DNA of 64,000 nt. It comes from Betaproteobacteria bacterium Ga0077523 (GTDB taxonomy: Bacteria > Pseudomonadota > Gammaproteobacteria > Burkholderiales > Ga0077523). The stretch spans positions 62,001-126,000 of the forward strand of contig LNDQ01000108.1 of the NCBI GenBank assembly GCA_001464695.1, in the 5' to 3' direction. Each line of letters opens with the position of its first letter. Position 1 is the first letter of the stretch. Positions 25,005 through 34,353 of this stretch are shown piece after piece. A program made the position numbers and the translations under genes. The notes under the pieces were generated by a model. It was given only the letters and a program-made list of their open reading frames with translations. It made no database searches and was not told where the DNA came from.

Positions 25005-25985
25005 ATGTCTCGCCTCGCCCGTGTCGGCGGCTGGTGCCTGGCTGCACTTCTGGTAGGTGCCGTCGTGTTCGCGCTCGGACCCAGGGCCGCCGGCGACATC
25101 CGCATCGAGCCGGTGGAACTGCCGGCCGACCTGGAACCGTGGCTCGTGCAGTCCGAGGCACGCTTCTCCGACCTGCGTCCCGATGCAAACAAGCGCATCG
25201 TCTGGGCCGACCCCGGTACGAGATCGCGCACGCCCTATGCGGTGGTTTACATCCACGGGTTCTCGTCGACCCGCATGGAGACCAGTCCGCTCGCCGAAAC
25301 GGTCGCAACGGCCCTCGGTGCGAACCTCTTCTACACCCGGCTGACCGGGCACGGTCGCAGCGAAGACGCCATGGGAGAGGCGACCCTGGGCGCATGGATC
25401 TATGACGCGCTCGAGGCCTACGCGATCGGCCAGCGTCTCGGCGACAGGATCGTCGTGATCGGCACCTCCACCGGTGGCGGTCTCGCCACCCTGCTCGCGG
25501 CGCGTCCGGAGGCCCGCGACATGCACACCCTGGTGCTCATTTCGCCCAACTACGGGGTACGCCAGTGGAACGCTCCCGTCATCCTCTGGCCCTGGGGCGA
25601 ACAGATCGCTCGGCTGATCGTCGGCGAGTACCGCACGTGGGAAGCTTCCAACCCGCGCCAGGCCCAGCACTGGACCATGCGCTACCCGGTGCGCGCCCTG
25701 GTGCCCATGATGCAGAGTGTCGCATTGCTGGACGATCTCGATTTCAAGACATTGCGCACGCCGACCCTCGTGTTTTATGCGAATGGCGACAAGCTCGTCG
25801 ATACCCGTGCCATCGAACGGCGCTTTGCGGAACTCGGCTCGATACACAAGCAACTCGAGCTGGTGGATTACGCGGACGATCCGGCTCAGCACGTGCTGGC
25901 GGGCGACATCCTGTCCCCGTCGGCGACCGACCGCATGGCCGCGATCACGACTACCTTCATCCGGACCACGGCAGCGCGGCCGTGA
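25005..25985 (+). CDS. Membrane-anchored alpha/beta hydrolase
   Basis: 326 aa. N-terminal hydrophobic anchor or signal (GGWCLAALLVGAVVFAL). The hydrolase core has oxyanion segment VYIHGFSST near 82, LTGHGRSED near 113, and nucleophile Ser155 in GTSTGGGL. The acid is in VFYANGDKLVD near 263 and the His in DPAQHVLAG near 298. Resembles carboxylesterase/lysophospholipase-like hydrolases facing the periplasm. Substrate unknown. Tightly linked behind the EamA exporter. Confidence 0.87.
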   Translation: MSRLARVGGWCLAALLVGAVVFALGPRAAGDIRIEPVELPADLEPWLVQSEARFSDLRPDANKRIVWADPGTRSRTPYAVVYIHGFSSTRMETSPLAETVATALGANLFYTRLTGHGRSEDAMGEATLGAWIYDALEAYAIGQRLGDRIVVIGTSTGGGLATLLAARPEARDMHTLVLISPNYGVRQWNAPVILWPWGEQIARLIVGEYRTWEASNPRQAQHWTMRYPVRALVPMMQSVALLDDLDFKTLRTPTLVFYANGDKLVDTRAIERRFAELGSIHKQLELVDYADDPAQHVLAGDILSPSATDRMAAITTTFIRTTAARP

Positions 25986-26066
25986 TGCTGTTCCGACATG
26001 CGATCATATGCACCCATTGAACTCGGGCACCACCGTGCTCGTGCCGACGACGCCACCGCTTGATCG

Positions 26067-28988
26067 ATGGACGAACCCGAGCCCCTCCGGCTGCGTTTCG
26101 ACACATTCGAACTGGATGAAGGCAACGCCCGCCTGACCCGCGGCGGACAGCCGATCGCGTTGCCGCCAAAGGCGTTCGGCGTCCTGTGCGCGCTTGCACG
26201 CCGTCCCGGCCAGCTCGTGACGAAAAACGCGCTGCTCGACGCCGTCTGGGGCCACCAGCACGTGAGCGAATCGGTGCTGAAGACCACCATCAGCGCACTG
26301 CGCGTGGCGCTCGCCGATGACGCGAAGCAACCGCGCATCATCGAGACCGCCGCGCGGCGTGGCTACCGCTTCATCGGCGCCAGTGCTTCGGTACGCCCCG
26401 GCGCCGAGCAGACTGCGCTCGTCGATCTGCCCACTGTGTTTCCGTCCGCTGGCCCACCGACCATCGGGCGCCGTCTCACCCGCGATCGCCTTGCAGACGC
26501 ATGGAAGAAGGCGTCCGGCGGCCAGCGACAGACCTTTCTCGTGGCGGGCGAGGCCGGAGTCGGCAAGACCACGTTGATCGACAGCTTCGTTGCGAGCCTG
26601 GATCCGATGGCATGCACGCGCGGCCAATGCGTCGAACAGTTCGGTGCCGGCGAACCCTACCTGCCGGTGCTCGAAGCACTGGGATCGTTGTGTCGCAGCG
26701 ATCCGGCACTGGTCGCATTGATGCGCAGCACGGCGCCGACGTGGCTCCTGCAGCTGCCGTGGCTGAGCGGCGCAACCGAACGCGAAGCCCTGCGTCTCGA
26801 CCTCGCCGGCGCTTCCCAGGACCGGATGCTGCGCGAGTTTGCGGAGCTGACGGCGCTCTACACCGCGCGTCGGCCTCTGGTGCTCGTGACCGAAGACCTG
26901 CATTGGAGCGATCACGCCACCGTGCGTCTCATCGATCACATGGCGAGGCGTCGAGATCCGGCCCGCTTGCTGTGGATCGCCAGCTTCCGGCTCGCGGAGA
27001 TCATCTCCGAGGACCATCCGCTCAAAACACTGCGTCACGAGCTGCGCTTGCACCGCCTGTGCGACGAAGTGGTGCTGGAGCCGTTCTCGGAAAGCGAGGT
27101 GGCGGAGTACATCGATGTCCGTGTGCCCGACAGCCACGCCTCCGAAACATTCGTACGCGCCCTGCATGCTCACACGGACGGCCTGCCGCTGTTTCTCGCA
27201 AGCGTCGTGGACGATCTGATCGGCCAGGGAACGCTCGTCTCCGGCACGACGCCCGCACAGGACAGCGCAGCCGTGGCCGCATTGCAGGTGCCGGAGAATC
27301 TCGTCGGCGTGATCGAGAAGCAGATGGCACGCCTGCCGGCGGACCTCAAGTCGGTACTGAACGCCGGCAGCGTCTGCGGCGTCGAATTCCGCCCGGTGAC
27401 GGTGGCGGACGTGCTGGAACAGGACGCGACCTGGGTCACCGAGCGGTGCGAGGCTCTCGTACGGCGGCATCCATGGTTGCGCGAACTCGCCGTGAGCCGC
27501 TTGCCCGACGGTTCGCTCGATGCGCGCTACGGCTTCCGGCATGCGCTCTATCAGCATGTGCTGCATCAGGGCATCGGTGCCGTCACCCGGGCGCAGTGGC
27601 ACCGCAGCGTGGCGCTATCGCTGGAACGCGACCGCTCGGCTGGCGTGCCGGTCGCGGCCGCGGAACTGGCATCGCACTTCGAGAGCGGACTCGACCCGAT
27701 GGCGGCGGCGCGCCACTATGCCGTCGCCGCCGTGAGCGCGTTCGACCATTTCGCACCGATGGAAGTGGTGACGCTCACCGCCCGCGGCCTGGAGCTGCTG
27801 CGGCTATGTCCGGATTCCACGGAACGCCACGCGTTGGAGCTCGCGCTGATCAGTCCGCGCAGCGCCGCCTGCGCGCAGTTGTTCGGGGTCAACTCGCCGG
27901 AAGCGAGCGCCGCGTTCGAACGCGCCCATGCGTTGCACGAACTGCTGCCGGCCATGCCCATGCGCGGCGTGGAGCTCGGCGGCCTGGGCTGGGTGTTCTG
28001 GGCCCGCGGCGAATTCGAGCAGGCGCGCGCGGTGGCGGATCGCCTCATGCAGCTCGGGGAAAGCTGCGACGACGACATGCTCCGCGTCGCCGCCTGCAAC
28101 CTCACGGGCTCATCGCTGACCCACCAGGGCAACGTCGTCGAGGGCACGCGCTGGCTGGAACGCGGATTGGAACTCAGCGCGAAGCTCGCCGCGTCGCCAC
28201 CGTTCGTGGCCGATCTCGCCGTCTCCATCCGCGTCCGGCTGGCGCTCAACCTGGCCCAGCTCGGCCGGCCCGAACAGGGTCGATCGCATTGGGTTCTCGC
28301 GATGGAGCGGGCCGATCGCATCGGCCAGCCGTTCACGCAAATGCTGGCCCTGACCTACGGCGCACTCATGGAAGCGAAGATCGGCGACACGGAGCGCCTG
28401 CTGGGTCATGCCGACGCCTTGCGGAGCAAGCTTGCGCGACACCCGCTCGGGCTGGCCGATGGCTATAGCCGGTGGTTGAAGGGCATCGCCACAGCGCGTC
28501 TGGGTGATCCCGAGACCGGCTACGAACTGATCCGCGCAGGAGTCGAGCACAGCGAGAAGCTCGGCACCATCGGCGGCAGCGCCGCCGGCATCGGGTACGG
28601 CGCCGAAGCACTGCTGCTGGCGGGTCGCCTGCAGGAGGCGCGCATCCAGATCGACGCCGCATTGCAGCGTGCACGGAGCATCCGTGAACCGGTCCACCTG
28701 CCCGACCTGCTGTTGATCGAAGCGCGCATCACCGAGGCCGAAGGCGATTCCGCCGCGGCGCGCCGCACGCTCATGGAAGCATTCGAGGAGGCGGCGCGTC
28801 AGGAATCGCTCTGGCTGGAGCTGTGGGCGTCGGTGGGTCTGTACGAACGCGCCGACGCGACACCGGCAGATCGCGATCGCCTCGAAATCACCTACGCGCG
28901 CCTGCAGGAGGGCTTCGACACGCCCGTCGCGCGCCGGGCCCAGGGGCTCCTGGCGCGTCCCCGATCCGCAAGCACGGCCGCCGGCTGA
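26067..28988 (+). CDS. Winged-helix (OmpR/CadC-type) regulator fused to AAA ATPase and TPR-like region
   Basis: 973 aa. Residues 1-105 are a Trans_reg_C winged helix (LRFDTFELDEGNARLTRGGQPIALPPKAFGVLCALARRPG, then SALRVALADDAKQPRIIETAARRGYRFIG). An AAA_16-type ATPase follows, with Walker A GEAGVGKTT near 160 and Walker B-like LVLVTEDLHWSD near 275. The C-terminal half (about 560-960) is helical and repeat-like, as in TPR signal-sensing regions. Such one-component regulators bind direct repeats through the winged helix. It lies immediately upstream of an efflux operon on the same strand whose promoter region carries three 11-bp direct repeats, so it probably controls that operon. Confidence 0.9.
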   Translation: MDEPEPLRLRFDTFELDEGNARLTRGGQPIALPPKAFGVLCALARRPGQLVTKNALLDAVWGHQHVSESVLKTTISALRVALADDAKQPRIIETAARRGYRFIGASASVRPGAEQTALVDLPTVFPSAGPPTIGRRLTRDRLADAWKKASGGQRQTFLVAGEAGVGKTTLIDSFVASLDPMACTRGQCVEQFGAGEPYLPVLEALGSLCRSDPALVALMRSTAPTWLLQLPWLSGATEREALRLDLAGASQDRMLREFAELTALYTARRPLVLVTEDLHWSDHATVRLIDHMARRRDPARLLWIASFRLAEIISEDHPLKTLRHELRLHRLCDEVVLEPFSESEVAEYIDVRVPDSHASETFVRALHAHTDGLPLFLASVVDDLIGQGTLVSGTTPAQDSAAVAALQVPENLVGVIEKQMARLPADLKSVLNAGSVCGVEFRPVTVADVLEQDATWVTERCEALVRRHPWLRELAVSRLPDGSLDARYGFRHALYQHVLHQGIGAVTRAQWHRSVALSLERDRSAGVPVAAAELASHFESGLDPMAAARHYAVAAVSAFDHFAPMEVVTLTARGLELLRLCPDSTERHALELALISPRSAACAQLFGVNSPEASAAFERAHALHELLPAMPMRGVELGGLGWVFWARGEFEQARAVADRLMQLGESCDDDMLRVAACNLTGSSLTHQGNVVEGTRWLERGLELSAKLAASPPFVADLAVSIRVRLALNLAQLGRPEQGRSHWVLAMERADRIGQPFTQMLALTYGALMEAKIGDTERLLGHADALRSKLARHPLGLADGYSRWLKGIATARLGDPETGYELIRAGVEHSEKLGTIGGSAAGIGYGAEALLLAGRLQEARIQIDAALQRARSIREPVHLPDLLLIEARITEAEGDSAAARRTLMEAFEEAARQESLWLELWASVGLYERADATPADRDRLEITYARLQEGFDTPVARRAQGLLARPRSASTAAG

Positions 28989-29030
28989 CCGGCGCCATTC
29001 TCCGCAAAGCGTAGCGAAATCAGGCCTCAG

Positions 29031-29072
29031 CCCTCGGGGGGAGGAGGGGCCGCAGGCCCATCGGGGAACGAA
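29031..29072. repeat. Type C GC-rich element (copy 1)
   Basis: Reads CCCTCGGGGGGAGGAGGGG, then GCCGCAGGCC and ATCGGGG. A related element is at 59640-59680, sharing GCCGCAGGCC followed by TCGGGG. Probably a palindromic intergenic repeat or terminator remnant after the regulator gene. Confidence 0.6.
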
Positions 29073-29114
29073 AATGTCAGCCCGCATTGCTCGGGCCTTC
29101 CGGCGCCAGGATCG

Positions 29115-29177
29115 ACCGGAAACCAGACCGAAACCTGACCGTTCCTGAACGACTCGGGGCGCGGCACTCCCTACTCT
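29115..29177 (+). promoter_or_regulatory. Candidate activator site: three 11-bp direct repeats before the efflux operon
   Basis: ACCGGAAACCAG (29115-29126), ACCGAAACCTG (29127-29137) and ACCGTTCCTGA (29138-29148) repeat head to tail at 11-12 bp spacing, the helical phasing expected for OmpR-type winged-helix proteins. The last unit forms CGTTC-CT-GAACG at 29140-29151. A possible -10, TACTCT at 29172-29177, has no good -35, as expected of an activator-dependent promoter. Confidence 0.5.
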
Positions 29178-29213
29178 GCCGGTCATCGACAACGACGACC
29201 CGTGGAGTTCGCC

Positions 29214-29426
29214 ATGACCCTAAGCCCCCTCACGCGCTATCCGGCCCAGCGCAGCTACGTGCTCAAGCTGGAACGCCATGCCACGCCCGAACGCGAACGC
29301 ATCGCGGGCCGGCTGGAGAACATGGCTTCCGGGCATCACTTCGACTTCGGCACCGCGGAGCAGCTCATCGCGTGCCTGGTGCAGGACCTCGATCTCATGA
29401 ACCAGGATCAGGAGGACCTGCGATGA
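29214..29426 (+). CDS. Hypothetical small protein preceding efflux operon
   Basis: 70 aa, hydrophilic, no signal or membrane segment. Contains RSYVLKLERHATPERERIAGRLENMASGHHFDFGTAEQLIACLVQDL, acidic at the C terminus. Start ATG at 29214 with TGGAG six bases upstream; a GTG four codons earlier is less likely. Its stop overlaps the start of the outer-membrane factor gene (ATGA). I do not recognise the family; similar small proteins with 'GHHFDFGTAEQLI'-like stretches could be expression or regulatory partners, but that is unproven. Confidence 0.75.
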   Translation: MTLSPLTRYPAQRSYVLKLERHATPERERIAGRLENMASGHHFDFGTAEQLIACLVQDLDLMNQDQEDLR

Positions 29427-30862
29427 CCCCGAATCTGCCCCGTCACGCCCGCACGGCAACGCTCGTTCTGTGCGCCTTGACCATGGCTGCCTGCGCACCG
29501 CTGTCGCCGCGCGCAGGTCATCCCGACATGAAAGCGGCAAGCTTGTATGCCACCGAGAAATCCTTCTCCGGGCCGACGGCACCATGGCCTGCGGAGACGT
29601 GGTGGACGGCATACGGCGATCGACAGCTCGACAGCCTGATCGACGAGGCGCTGCGGGGCGCGCCGAACCTGGCGGTCGCCGAAGCCCGGCTGCAGCGCGC
29701 CGTGGCCTACAGCCAGGTGGCACGCGGCGCGACCCGCCCGCAGGTGAGCGCGAACGGCTCGGCGTCGCAGCAGAAGCAGAGCTACAACTACATCACGCCG
29801 AGCGCGCTCACGCCGCAAGGCTGGAACGACTACGGCCGTGCGACTCTCGATCTCAACTGGGAGCTCGACTTCTGGGGCAAGAACCGCGCAGCGCTCGCCG
29901 CGGCCACTTCCGATGCCGAGGCTGCACGGGCCGACGTGGCCCAGGCGCGACTGGTCCTCGCCGCATCGATCGCTTCGACCTACGCCGAACTGGCGCGCGA
30001 ATTCGCCGCGCTCGACACTGCGAGGGCTGCACTGGAAGTCCGGACCAAGACCGCCGATCTGTTCCGCCGTCGATACGACAACGGCCTGGAAACGCTCGGC
30101 AGCGTGCGCGGCGTCGAAGCCCGCCGGGCCGCGGCCGAGGCGGAAGTGCTCGCCGTCGAGGAACGCATCGGTCTGCAGCGCAATCGCCTCGCCGCGCTGA
30201 TGGGTGCGGGGCCGGATCGCGGGCTGCAGATCGCCCGTCCGGTGATCGACCTCAGCCGACCCGTCGGATTGCCGCCGCAGGTCGCCGCCGATCTCATCGG
30301 TCGCCGCCCCGACGTGACCGCTGCCCGCCTGCGTGCCGAAGCCGCATCGAAGCGCATCCGCCAGGCCCAGGCCGCGTTCTATCCGAACGTGAACCTCATG
30401 GCCTTCGCCGGCGTGCAATCGCTCGGCCTCGACAACCTCGCGCGGAACGGGTCGTCCATCGGCAGCGTCGGCCCGGCGATTTCGCTGCCAATCTTCGACG
30501 GCGGTCGACTGCGCGGCCAACTGAATGGCGCCGAGGCCGAGTACGCCGAAGCCGTCGCCAACTATGACCGCGCGCTGGTGCAGGCACTGCAGGACGTCGC
30601 CGACGTCACCGTCAGCCGCAACGCGCTCGGTGGTCAGCTCACGAAGACCGGCGAGGCGGTCGATGCGGCGCGCGCGGCGTGGCGCATCCAGAACAGCCGC
30701 TACGAAGGCGGCCTCTCGACCTACCTCGACGTGCTGTCCGCGGAAGACAGCCTGCTCGAGAGCCTGCGGACTCTAACCGACCTTCAGTCGCGGACTTTCA
30801 CGCTCGACGTCGCGCTCAACCGGGCGCTCGGCGGCGGGTACTCGACCACCACCCAGCAATGA
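29423..30862 (+). CDS. Efflux system outer-membrane factor, NodT/OprM-type lipoprotein
   Basis: 479 aa. Lipoprotein signal with lipobox MAAC (Cys24). Two OEP repeats: FSGPTAPWPAETWWTAYGD near 46, LDSLIDEALRGAPNLAVAEARLQRA, DLNWELDFWGKNRAAL near 140, LLGRRPDV-like LIGRRPDVTAARLRAEAASKRI near 290 and YPNVNLMAFAG near 320, and the closing YEGGLSTYLDVLSAEDSLL. Forms the TolC-like exit duct for the EmrA/EmrB-type partners encoded next. Translationally coupled to the 70-aa gene upstream. Confidence 0.94.
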   Translation: MTPNLPRHARTATLVLCALTMAACAPLSPRAGHPDMKAASLYATEKSFSGPTAPWPAETWWTAYGDRQLDSLIDEALRGAPNLAVAEARLQRAVAYSQVARGATRPQVSANGSASQQKQSYNYITPSALTPQGWNDYGRATLDLNWELDFWGKNRAALAAATSDAEAARADVAQARLVLAASIASTYAELAREFAALDTARAALEVRTKTADLFRRRYDNGLETLGSVRGVEARRAAAEAEVLAVEERIGLQRNRLAALMGAGPDRGLQIARPVIDLSRPVGLPPQVAADLIGRRPDVTAARLRAEAASKRIRQAQAAFYPNVNLMAFAGVQSLGLDNLARNGSSIGSVGPAISLPIFDGGRLRGQLNGAEAEYAEAVANYDRALVQALQDVADVTVSRNALGGQLTKTGEAVDAARAAWRIQNSRYEGGLSTYLDVLSAEDSLLESLRTLTDLQSRTFTLDVALNRALGGGYSTTTQQ

Positions 30863-30882
30863 TCAACCAGGAGGAACCCAGC

Positions 30883-32034
30883 ATGTCCAGGATGGAAAAC
30901 GAAGTTCTCGAAGCAGCCACACAGAAGATCGACACCCGCAATCGCAAGCGCCGCAAGCGCCTGTTCATCGTGCTGGCCGGTGTCGTCCTCAAAGTGGGTG
31001 TCGGTTACGGCGCCTACGAATACCTGCATGCGTCCCGCTTCGTGTCCACCGACAACGCATATACGGCGGCGGAAACAGCGCAGGTGACACCGGCGATCAG
31101 CGGCATCGTCCGCGAAGTTCGGGTGTCCGACACGCAGGCAGTGAAGCAGGGCGACATCATCGTCGTGCTGGACGACACCGATGCCCGGTTGGCGCTCGAC
31201 CAGGCCGAGGCCGAACTCGGGCGTTCCATTCGGCGCGTGCGCGGCTACGTGGCCAACGACAGTTCGCTGGCGGCGCAGATTTCCGCTCGCGTGTCGGACG
31301 AGCAACGCGTCGCGGCGCAACTGACCGCCGCCCGCGCCGATCTCGAACGGGCCGAGGTGGATCTGAAACGCCGCAAGGCGCTCGCGAGTTCCGGCTCGGT
31401 GTCGGGTGATGAGATCACGAAGGCGGAGAACGCATACGAAACCGCACGGGCGAACCTGGCCGCCACCCAGGCATCCGCCGAGCAGGCCAAGGCGAACTAC
31501 AGCGCAGCCATCGGCTCGCGAGCCGCCAACGCGGTGCTGATTGCCGACTCCACCGAGGAGACCAATCCGGAAGTGACCCTGGCCCGCACCAGGCGCGACC
31601 AGGCGGCCGTCAATCTCGAGCGCACCGTGGTCCGCGCGCCGGTCGACGGGGTCGTGATCAAACGCTCGGTGCAGGTGGGCCAGCAGGTACAAGCCGGCTC
31701 GCCGCTGCTGTCGGTGGTACCGCTGTCAGACGTGCACGTCGATGCCAACTTCAAGGAGGTGCAGCTCGACAAGGTTCGCATCGGGCAGCCGGTGGAAGTG
31801 GTTTCCGACCTGTACGGCAAGAAGGTCACCTACCACGGCATCGTCGCCGGTCTGTCCGGCGGCACCGGCTCGGCCTTCGCCACCATCCCCGCGCAGAACG
31901 CCACCGGCAACTGGATCAAGGTGGTGCAACGCGTGCCGGTGCGGGTCCGGCTCGATGCGGAAGAGTTGAAAGCGCGGCCGCTGCAGGTGGGCCTGTCCAT
32001 GCACGCAACCATCGATACCCACGCCACCAACTAG
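30883..32034 (+). CDS. HlyD/EmrA-family membrane fusion protein
   Basis: 383 aa. A basic N terminus (NRKRRKRLFIVLAGVVLKVGVGYGAYEYL) gives a single membrane anchor. The lipoyl/barrel-sandwich halves are FVSTDNAYTAAETAQVTPAISGIVREVRVSDTQAVKQGD near 50 and VVRAPVDGVVIKRSVQVGQQVQAGSPLLSVVP near 250, separated by a long coiled-coil rich in Ala/Glu/Arg. AGGAGGAA lies upstream of the ATG. Periplasmic adaptor linking the MFS pump to the outer-membrane factor. Confidence 0.93.
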   Translation: MSRMENEVLEAATQKIDTRNRKRRKRLFIVLAGVVLKVGVGYGAYEYLHASRFVSTDNAYTAAETAQVTPAISGIVREVRVSDTQAVKQGDIIVVLDDTDARLALDQAEAELGRSIRRVRGYVANDSSLAAQISARVSDEQRVAAQLTAARADLERAEVDLKRRKALASSGSVSGDEITKAENAYETARANLAATQASAEQAKANYSAAIGSRAANAVLIADSTEETNPEVTLARTRRDQAAVNLERTVVRAPVDGVVIKRSVQVGQQVQAGSPLLSVVPLSDVHVDANFKEVQLDKVRIGQPVEVVSDLYGKKVTYHGIVAGLSGGTGSAFATIPAQNATGNWIKVVQRVPVRVRLDAEELKARPLQVGLSMHATIDTHATN

Positions 32035-32045
32035 AGACCACGACC

Positions 32046-33590
32046 GTGTCCACCTCGACCCAGAAACCCGTCACTGAAGCGCCGCTCGAAGGCAGCGCCC
32101 TGTGGCTCGCCGCCATCGTGCTCGCGACGGCGAACTTCATCGCCGTGCTCGACATGACGATCGCCAACGTGTCGGTGCCGAACATCTCGGGCAGCCTCGG
32201 CATCAGCAGCAGCCAGGGGACCTGGGTCATCACGTCGTACGCCGTGGCCGAGGCGATCATCGTGCCGCTGACCGGTTGGCTCGCCGGACGCTTCGGCGCG
32301 GTGCGTGTCTTCACCATCGGGATGGCGCTGTTCGGCGCGTGTTCAGCGCTGTGCGGACTCGCCGGCTCACTCTCGATGCTGGTGATCGCGCGCGTGCTGC
32401 AGGGTCTCTCCGGCGGCGTCATGATGCCGCTCTCCCAGACCCTGCTGCTGCGGATCTTCCCCAAGGAGAAAGCACCGGCGGCCATGGCGCTCTGGGCCAT
32501 GACCACGCTGGTCGCCCCGGTGCTCGGTCCGATCCTCGGCGGCTGGCTGTGCGACAGCTATGCCTGGCCGATCATCTTCTTCATCAACGTGCCGCTCGCG
32601 ATCGTCTGCGCCCCGATCGCCTGGCGCATGCTGAAGCGCTACGAGCAGTCGCTCATCCGTGCGCCGATCGACATGATCGGTCTGGTGCTGCTGATCCTCT
32701 TCGTCGGCGCATTGCAGCTCATGCTCGATCTGGGCAAGGAGCACGACTGGTTCGCCTCCACCGAGATCTGCATGCTCGCCGTGGTGGCAGCGATCGGCTT
32801 CGCCGCGTTCCTCATCTGGGAGCTGACCGAGCGCCACCCCATCGTCGATCTGAGGGTCTTCCGCCATCGCGGGTTCACGGCGGCCGTCGCGGCAATCAGC
32901 CTGGGATTCGGGGCGATGTTCGCGACCAACGTGCTGACGCCGCTGTGGCTGCAGAGCTACATGGGCTACACCGCCACGTGGGCCGGCCTCACCACCGCGT
33001 GGAGCGGCGTGCTCGCCGTCGCTGCCGCACCGGTGGCCGGCAACCTGATCGGAAAGGTCGATCCGCGCCAGCTGATCTTCGGCGGTCTGATGTGGCTCGC
33101 GATCGTCACCGGGATGCGCGCCATCTCGACCACCGACATGACGTACTGGCAGATAGCGCACCCGCTCATCCTGATGGGGCTGGGATTGCCGTTCTTCTTC
33201 GTGCCGCTCACCGCGCTGGCGCTGGGCAGCGTGGAGGAACACGAAACCGCTTCCGCGGCCGGGTTGCAGAACTTCCTGCGCACGCTGTCCGGGGCGGTGG
33301 CCACGTCGATCGTGAACACCGCCTGGGAGGATGACACCAGCGTGAAGCACGCGGAACTGGTCGGCCTGATCGATCCGGACGGCAGCACGAAGACTTCGCT
33401 CGTTGCATCAGGCATGACTCCGGACGCGGCGAACAGCACCATCGACAACCTGCTGCAGGGACAGAGCGTGATGCTGGCGACCAACCACCTGATGTCGATC
33501 GTGGTCGTGATCTTCGTGGCGGCGGCGTTGATCATCTGGCTGGCACCCCGACCGACCCGGGCCGTGGACATGACGCAGGCGGGACACTGA
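32046..33590 (+). CDS. DHA2-family MFS multidrug efflux pump, EmrB-like
   Basis: 514 aa with 14 predicted helices. Motif LDMTIANVSVPNISGSLGISSSQGTWVITSYAVAEAI near 35, the motif A region GWLAGRFGAVRVF near 78 and motif C-like ALWAMTTLVAPVLGPILGGWLCD near 145 are characteristic of the EmrB/QacA group. GTG start with AGAGACCACGACC upstream. Together with the two preceding genes it makes a complete tripartite drug or fatty-acid efflux system. Substrate spectrum is not predictable. Confidence 0.94.
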   Translation: MSTSTQKPVTEAPLEGSALWLAAIVLATANFIAVLDMTIANVSVPNISGSLGISSSQGTWVITSYAVAEAIIVPLTGWLAGRFGAVRVFTIGMALFGACSALCGLAGSLSMLVIARVLQGLSGGVMMPLSQTLLLRIFPKEKAPAAMALWAMTTLVAPVLGPILGGWLCDSYAWPIIFFINVPLAIVCAPIAWRMLKRYEQSLIRAPIDMIGLVLLILFVGALQLMLDLGKEHDWFASTEICMLAVVAAIGFAAFLIWELTERHPIVDLRVFRHRGFTAAVAAISLGFGAMFATNVLTPLWLQSYMGYTATWAGLTTAWSGVLAVAAAPVAGNLIGKVDPRQLIFGGLMWLAIVTGMRAISTTDMTYWQIAHPLILMGLGLPFFFVPLTALALGSVEEHETASAAGLQNFLRTLSGAVATSIVNTAWEDDTSVKHAELVGLIDPDGSTKTSLVASGMTPDAANSTIDNLLQGQSVMLATNHLMSIVVVIFVAAALIIWLAPRPTRAVDMTQAGH

Positions 33591-33594
33591 GGTA

Positions 33595-34185
33595 CTAGCG
33601 GGTCGGCGCCCGCGCGAGGGCGCCGACGGCTTTCTTCACCGCGATCGCCCGCTCCTCACCATTCCACCAGCGGGTCGCGAGCCCGACGATCTGCTGCCGG
33701 GATCCCGAGCCGAGCGCCTGCAGCACGTCCTTCTCGAAGGGTTTCTCGGCAGCCAGAGTCCGGCGCAATGCATCGAGCGCAGCTTGTGCTTCGCGCACAT
33801 CGGCTCGATCGCCGATACCCAACGCCCGGTAGACCGCATCGAACCCGCCCTGCACCTGCACGAGCTGCTGCGCCAAGGCCCGCGACGTTTCGTCCGCCAC
33901 GTAGGCGAACTGCGGATCGCCGACGATCCGGTCGATGACGCGGTCCACCTGCCGCTCGTATTCGCCCAGCGCCCTCTCAAGACCCGCTAGTTCTTCGATG
34001 GGTACTTGATCCGACGCGATGTCTGGCAACGATTCGAGCACCCGCAACTGGACGACCCACGGCTCCCGCAACTCGGACTCCGCGATTGCGGGATCCGACT
34101 GCGCCTGCACCGGTTCGCTGCCGCCGAATGCCAGGGCCATGCCTGCCATGAGCAGCGTGATCGTGCCGCGATTCGTGAAACCCAT
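33595..34185 (-). CDS. Hypothetical exported protein
   Basis: 196 aa. Signal peptide (MGFTNRGTITLLMAGMALAFGG, cleavage likely after VQA near 28). The mature part is helical and charged: ELREPWVVQLRVLESLPDIA, LERALGEYERQVDRVIDRIVGDPQFAYVADETSRALAQQLVQ, ending AVKKAVGALARAPTR. I do not recognise a family. Strong ribosome site GAGGAGGG before the ATG at 34185. Convergent with the efflux operon and divergent from the His-rich gene. Confidence 0.8.
   Translation of the reverse strand: MGFTNRGTITLLMAGMALAFGGSEPVQAQSDPAIAESELREPWVVQLRVLESLPDIASDQVPIEELAGLERALGEYERQVDRVIDRIVGDPQFAYVADETSRALAQQLVQVQGGFDAVYRALGIGDRADVREAQAALDALRRTLAAEKPFEKDVLQALGSGSRQQIVGLATRWWNGEERAIAVKKAVGALARAPTR
33602..33627. terminator. 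Candidate bidirectional terminator between convergent genes
   Basis: Perfect 10-bp stem GTCGGCGCCC (33602-33611) / GGGCGCCGAC (33618-33627) with 6-base loop, then GGCTTTCTTC on the plus strand. It lies 12 bases after the MFS stop and inside the last codons of the convergent gene. Confidence 0.5.
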
Positions 34186-34353
34186 GAACCCTCCTCGTCG
34201 ATCCGAAGCGATGGCAGCGTACACGCGCGCGCAGCACATCGGTGTTCGGCACGACGCCTCATTGATGCACGTCAATGCTGCGCCAGTCCGCGGGTCTACC
34301 GTTGCGATGTCGCCGCTCGACCTGGACGGCGGCAGGAAAACGAGGAGATCGCC

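Noticed and set aside
26004-27602. 532-residue antisense frame over the AAA regulator
   Set aside because: Composition is that of a third-position GC artefact; the plus-strand winged-helix/ATPase protein explains the DNA.
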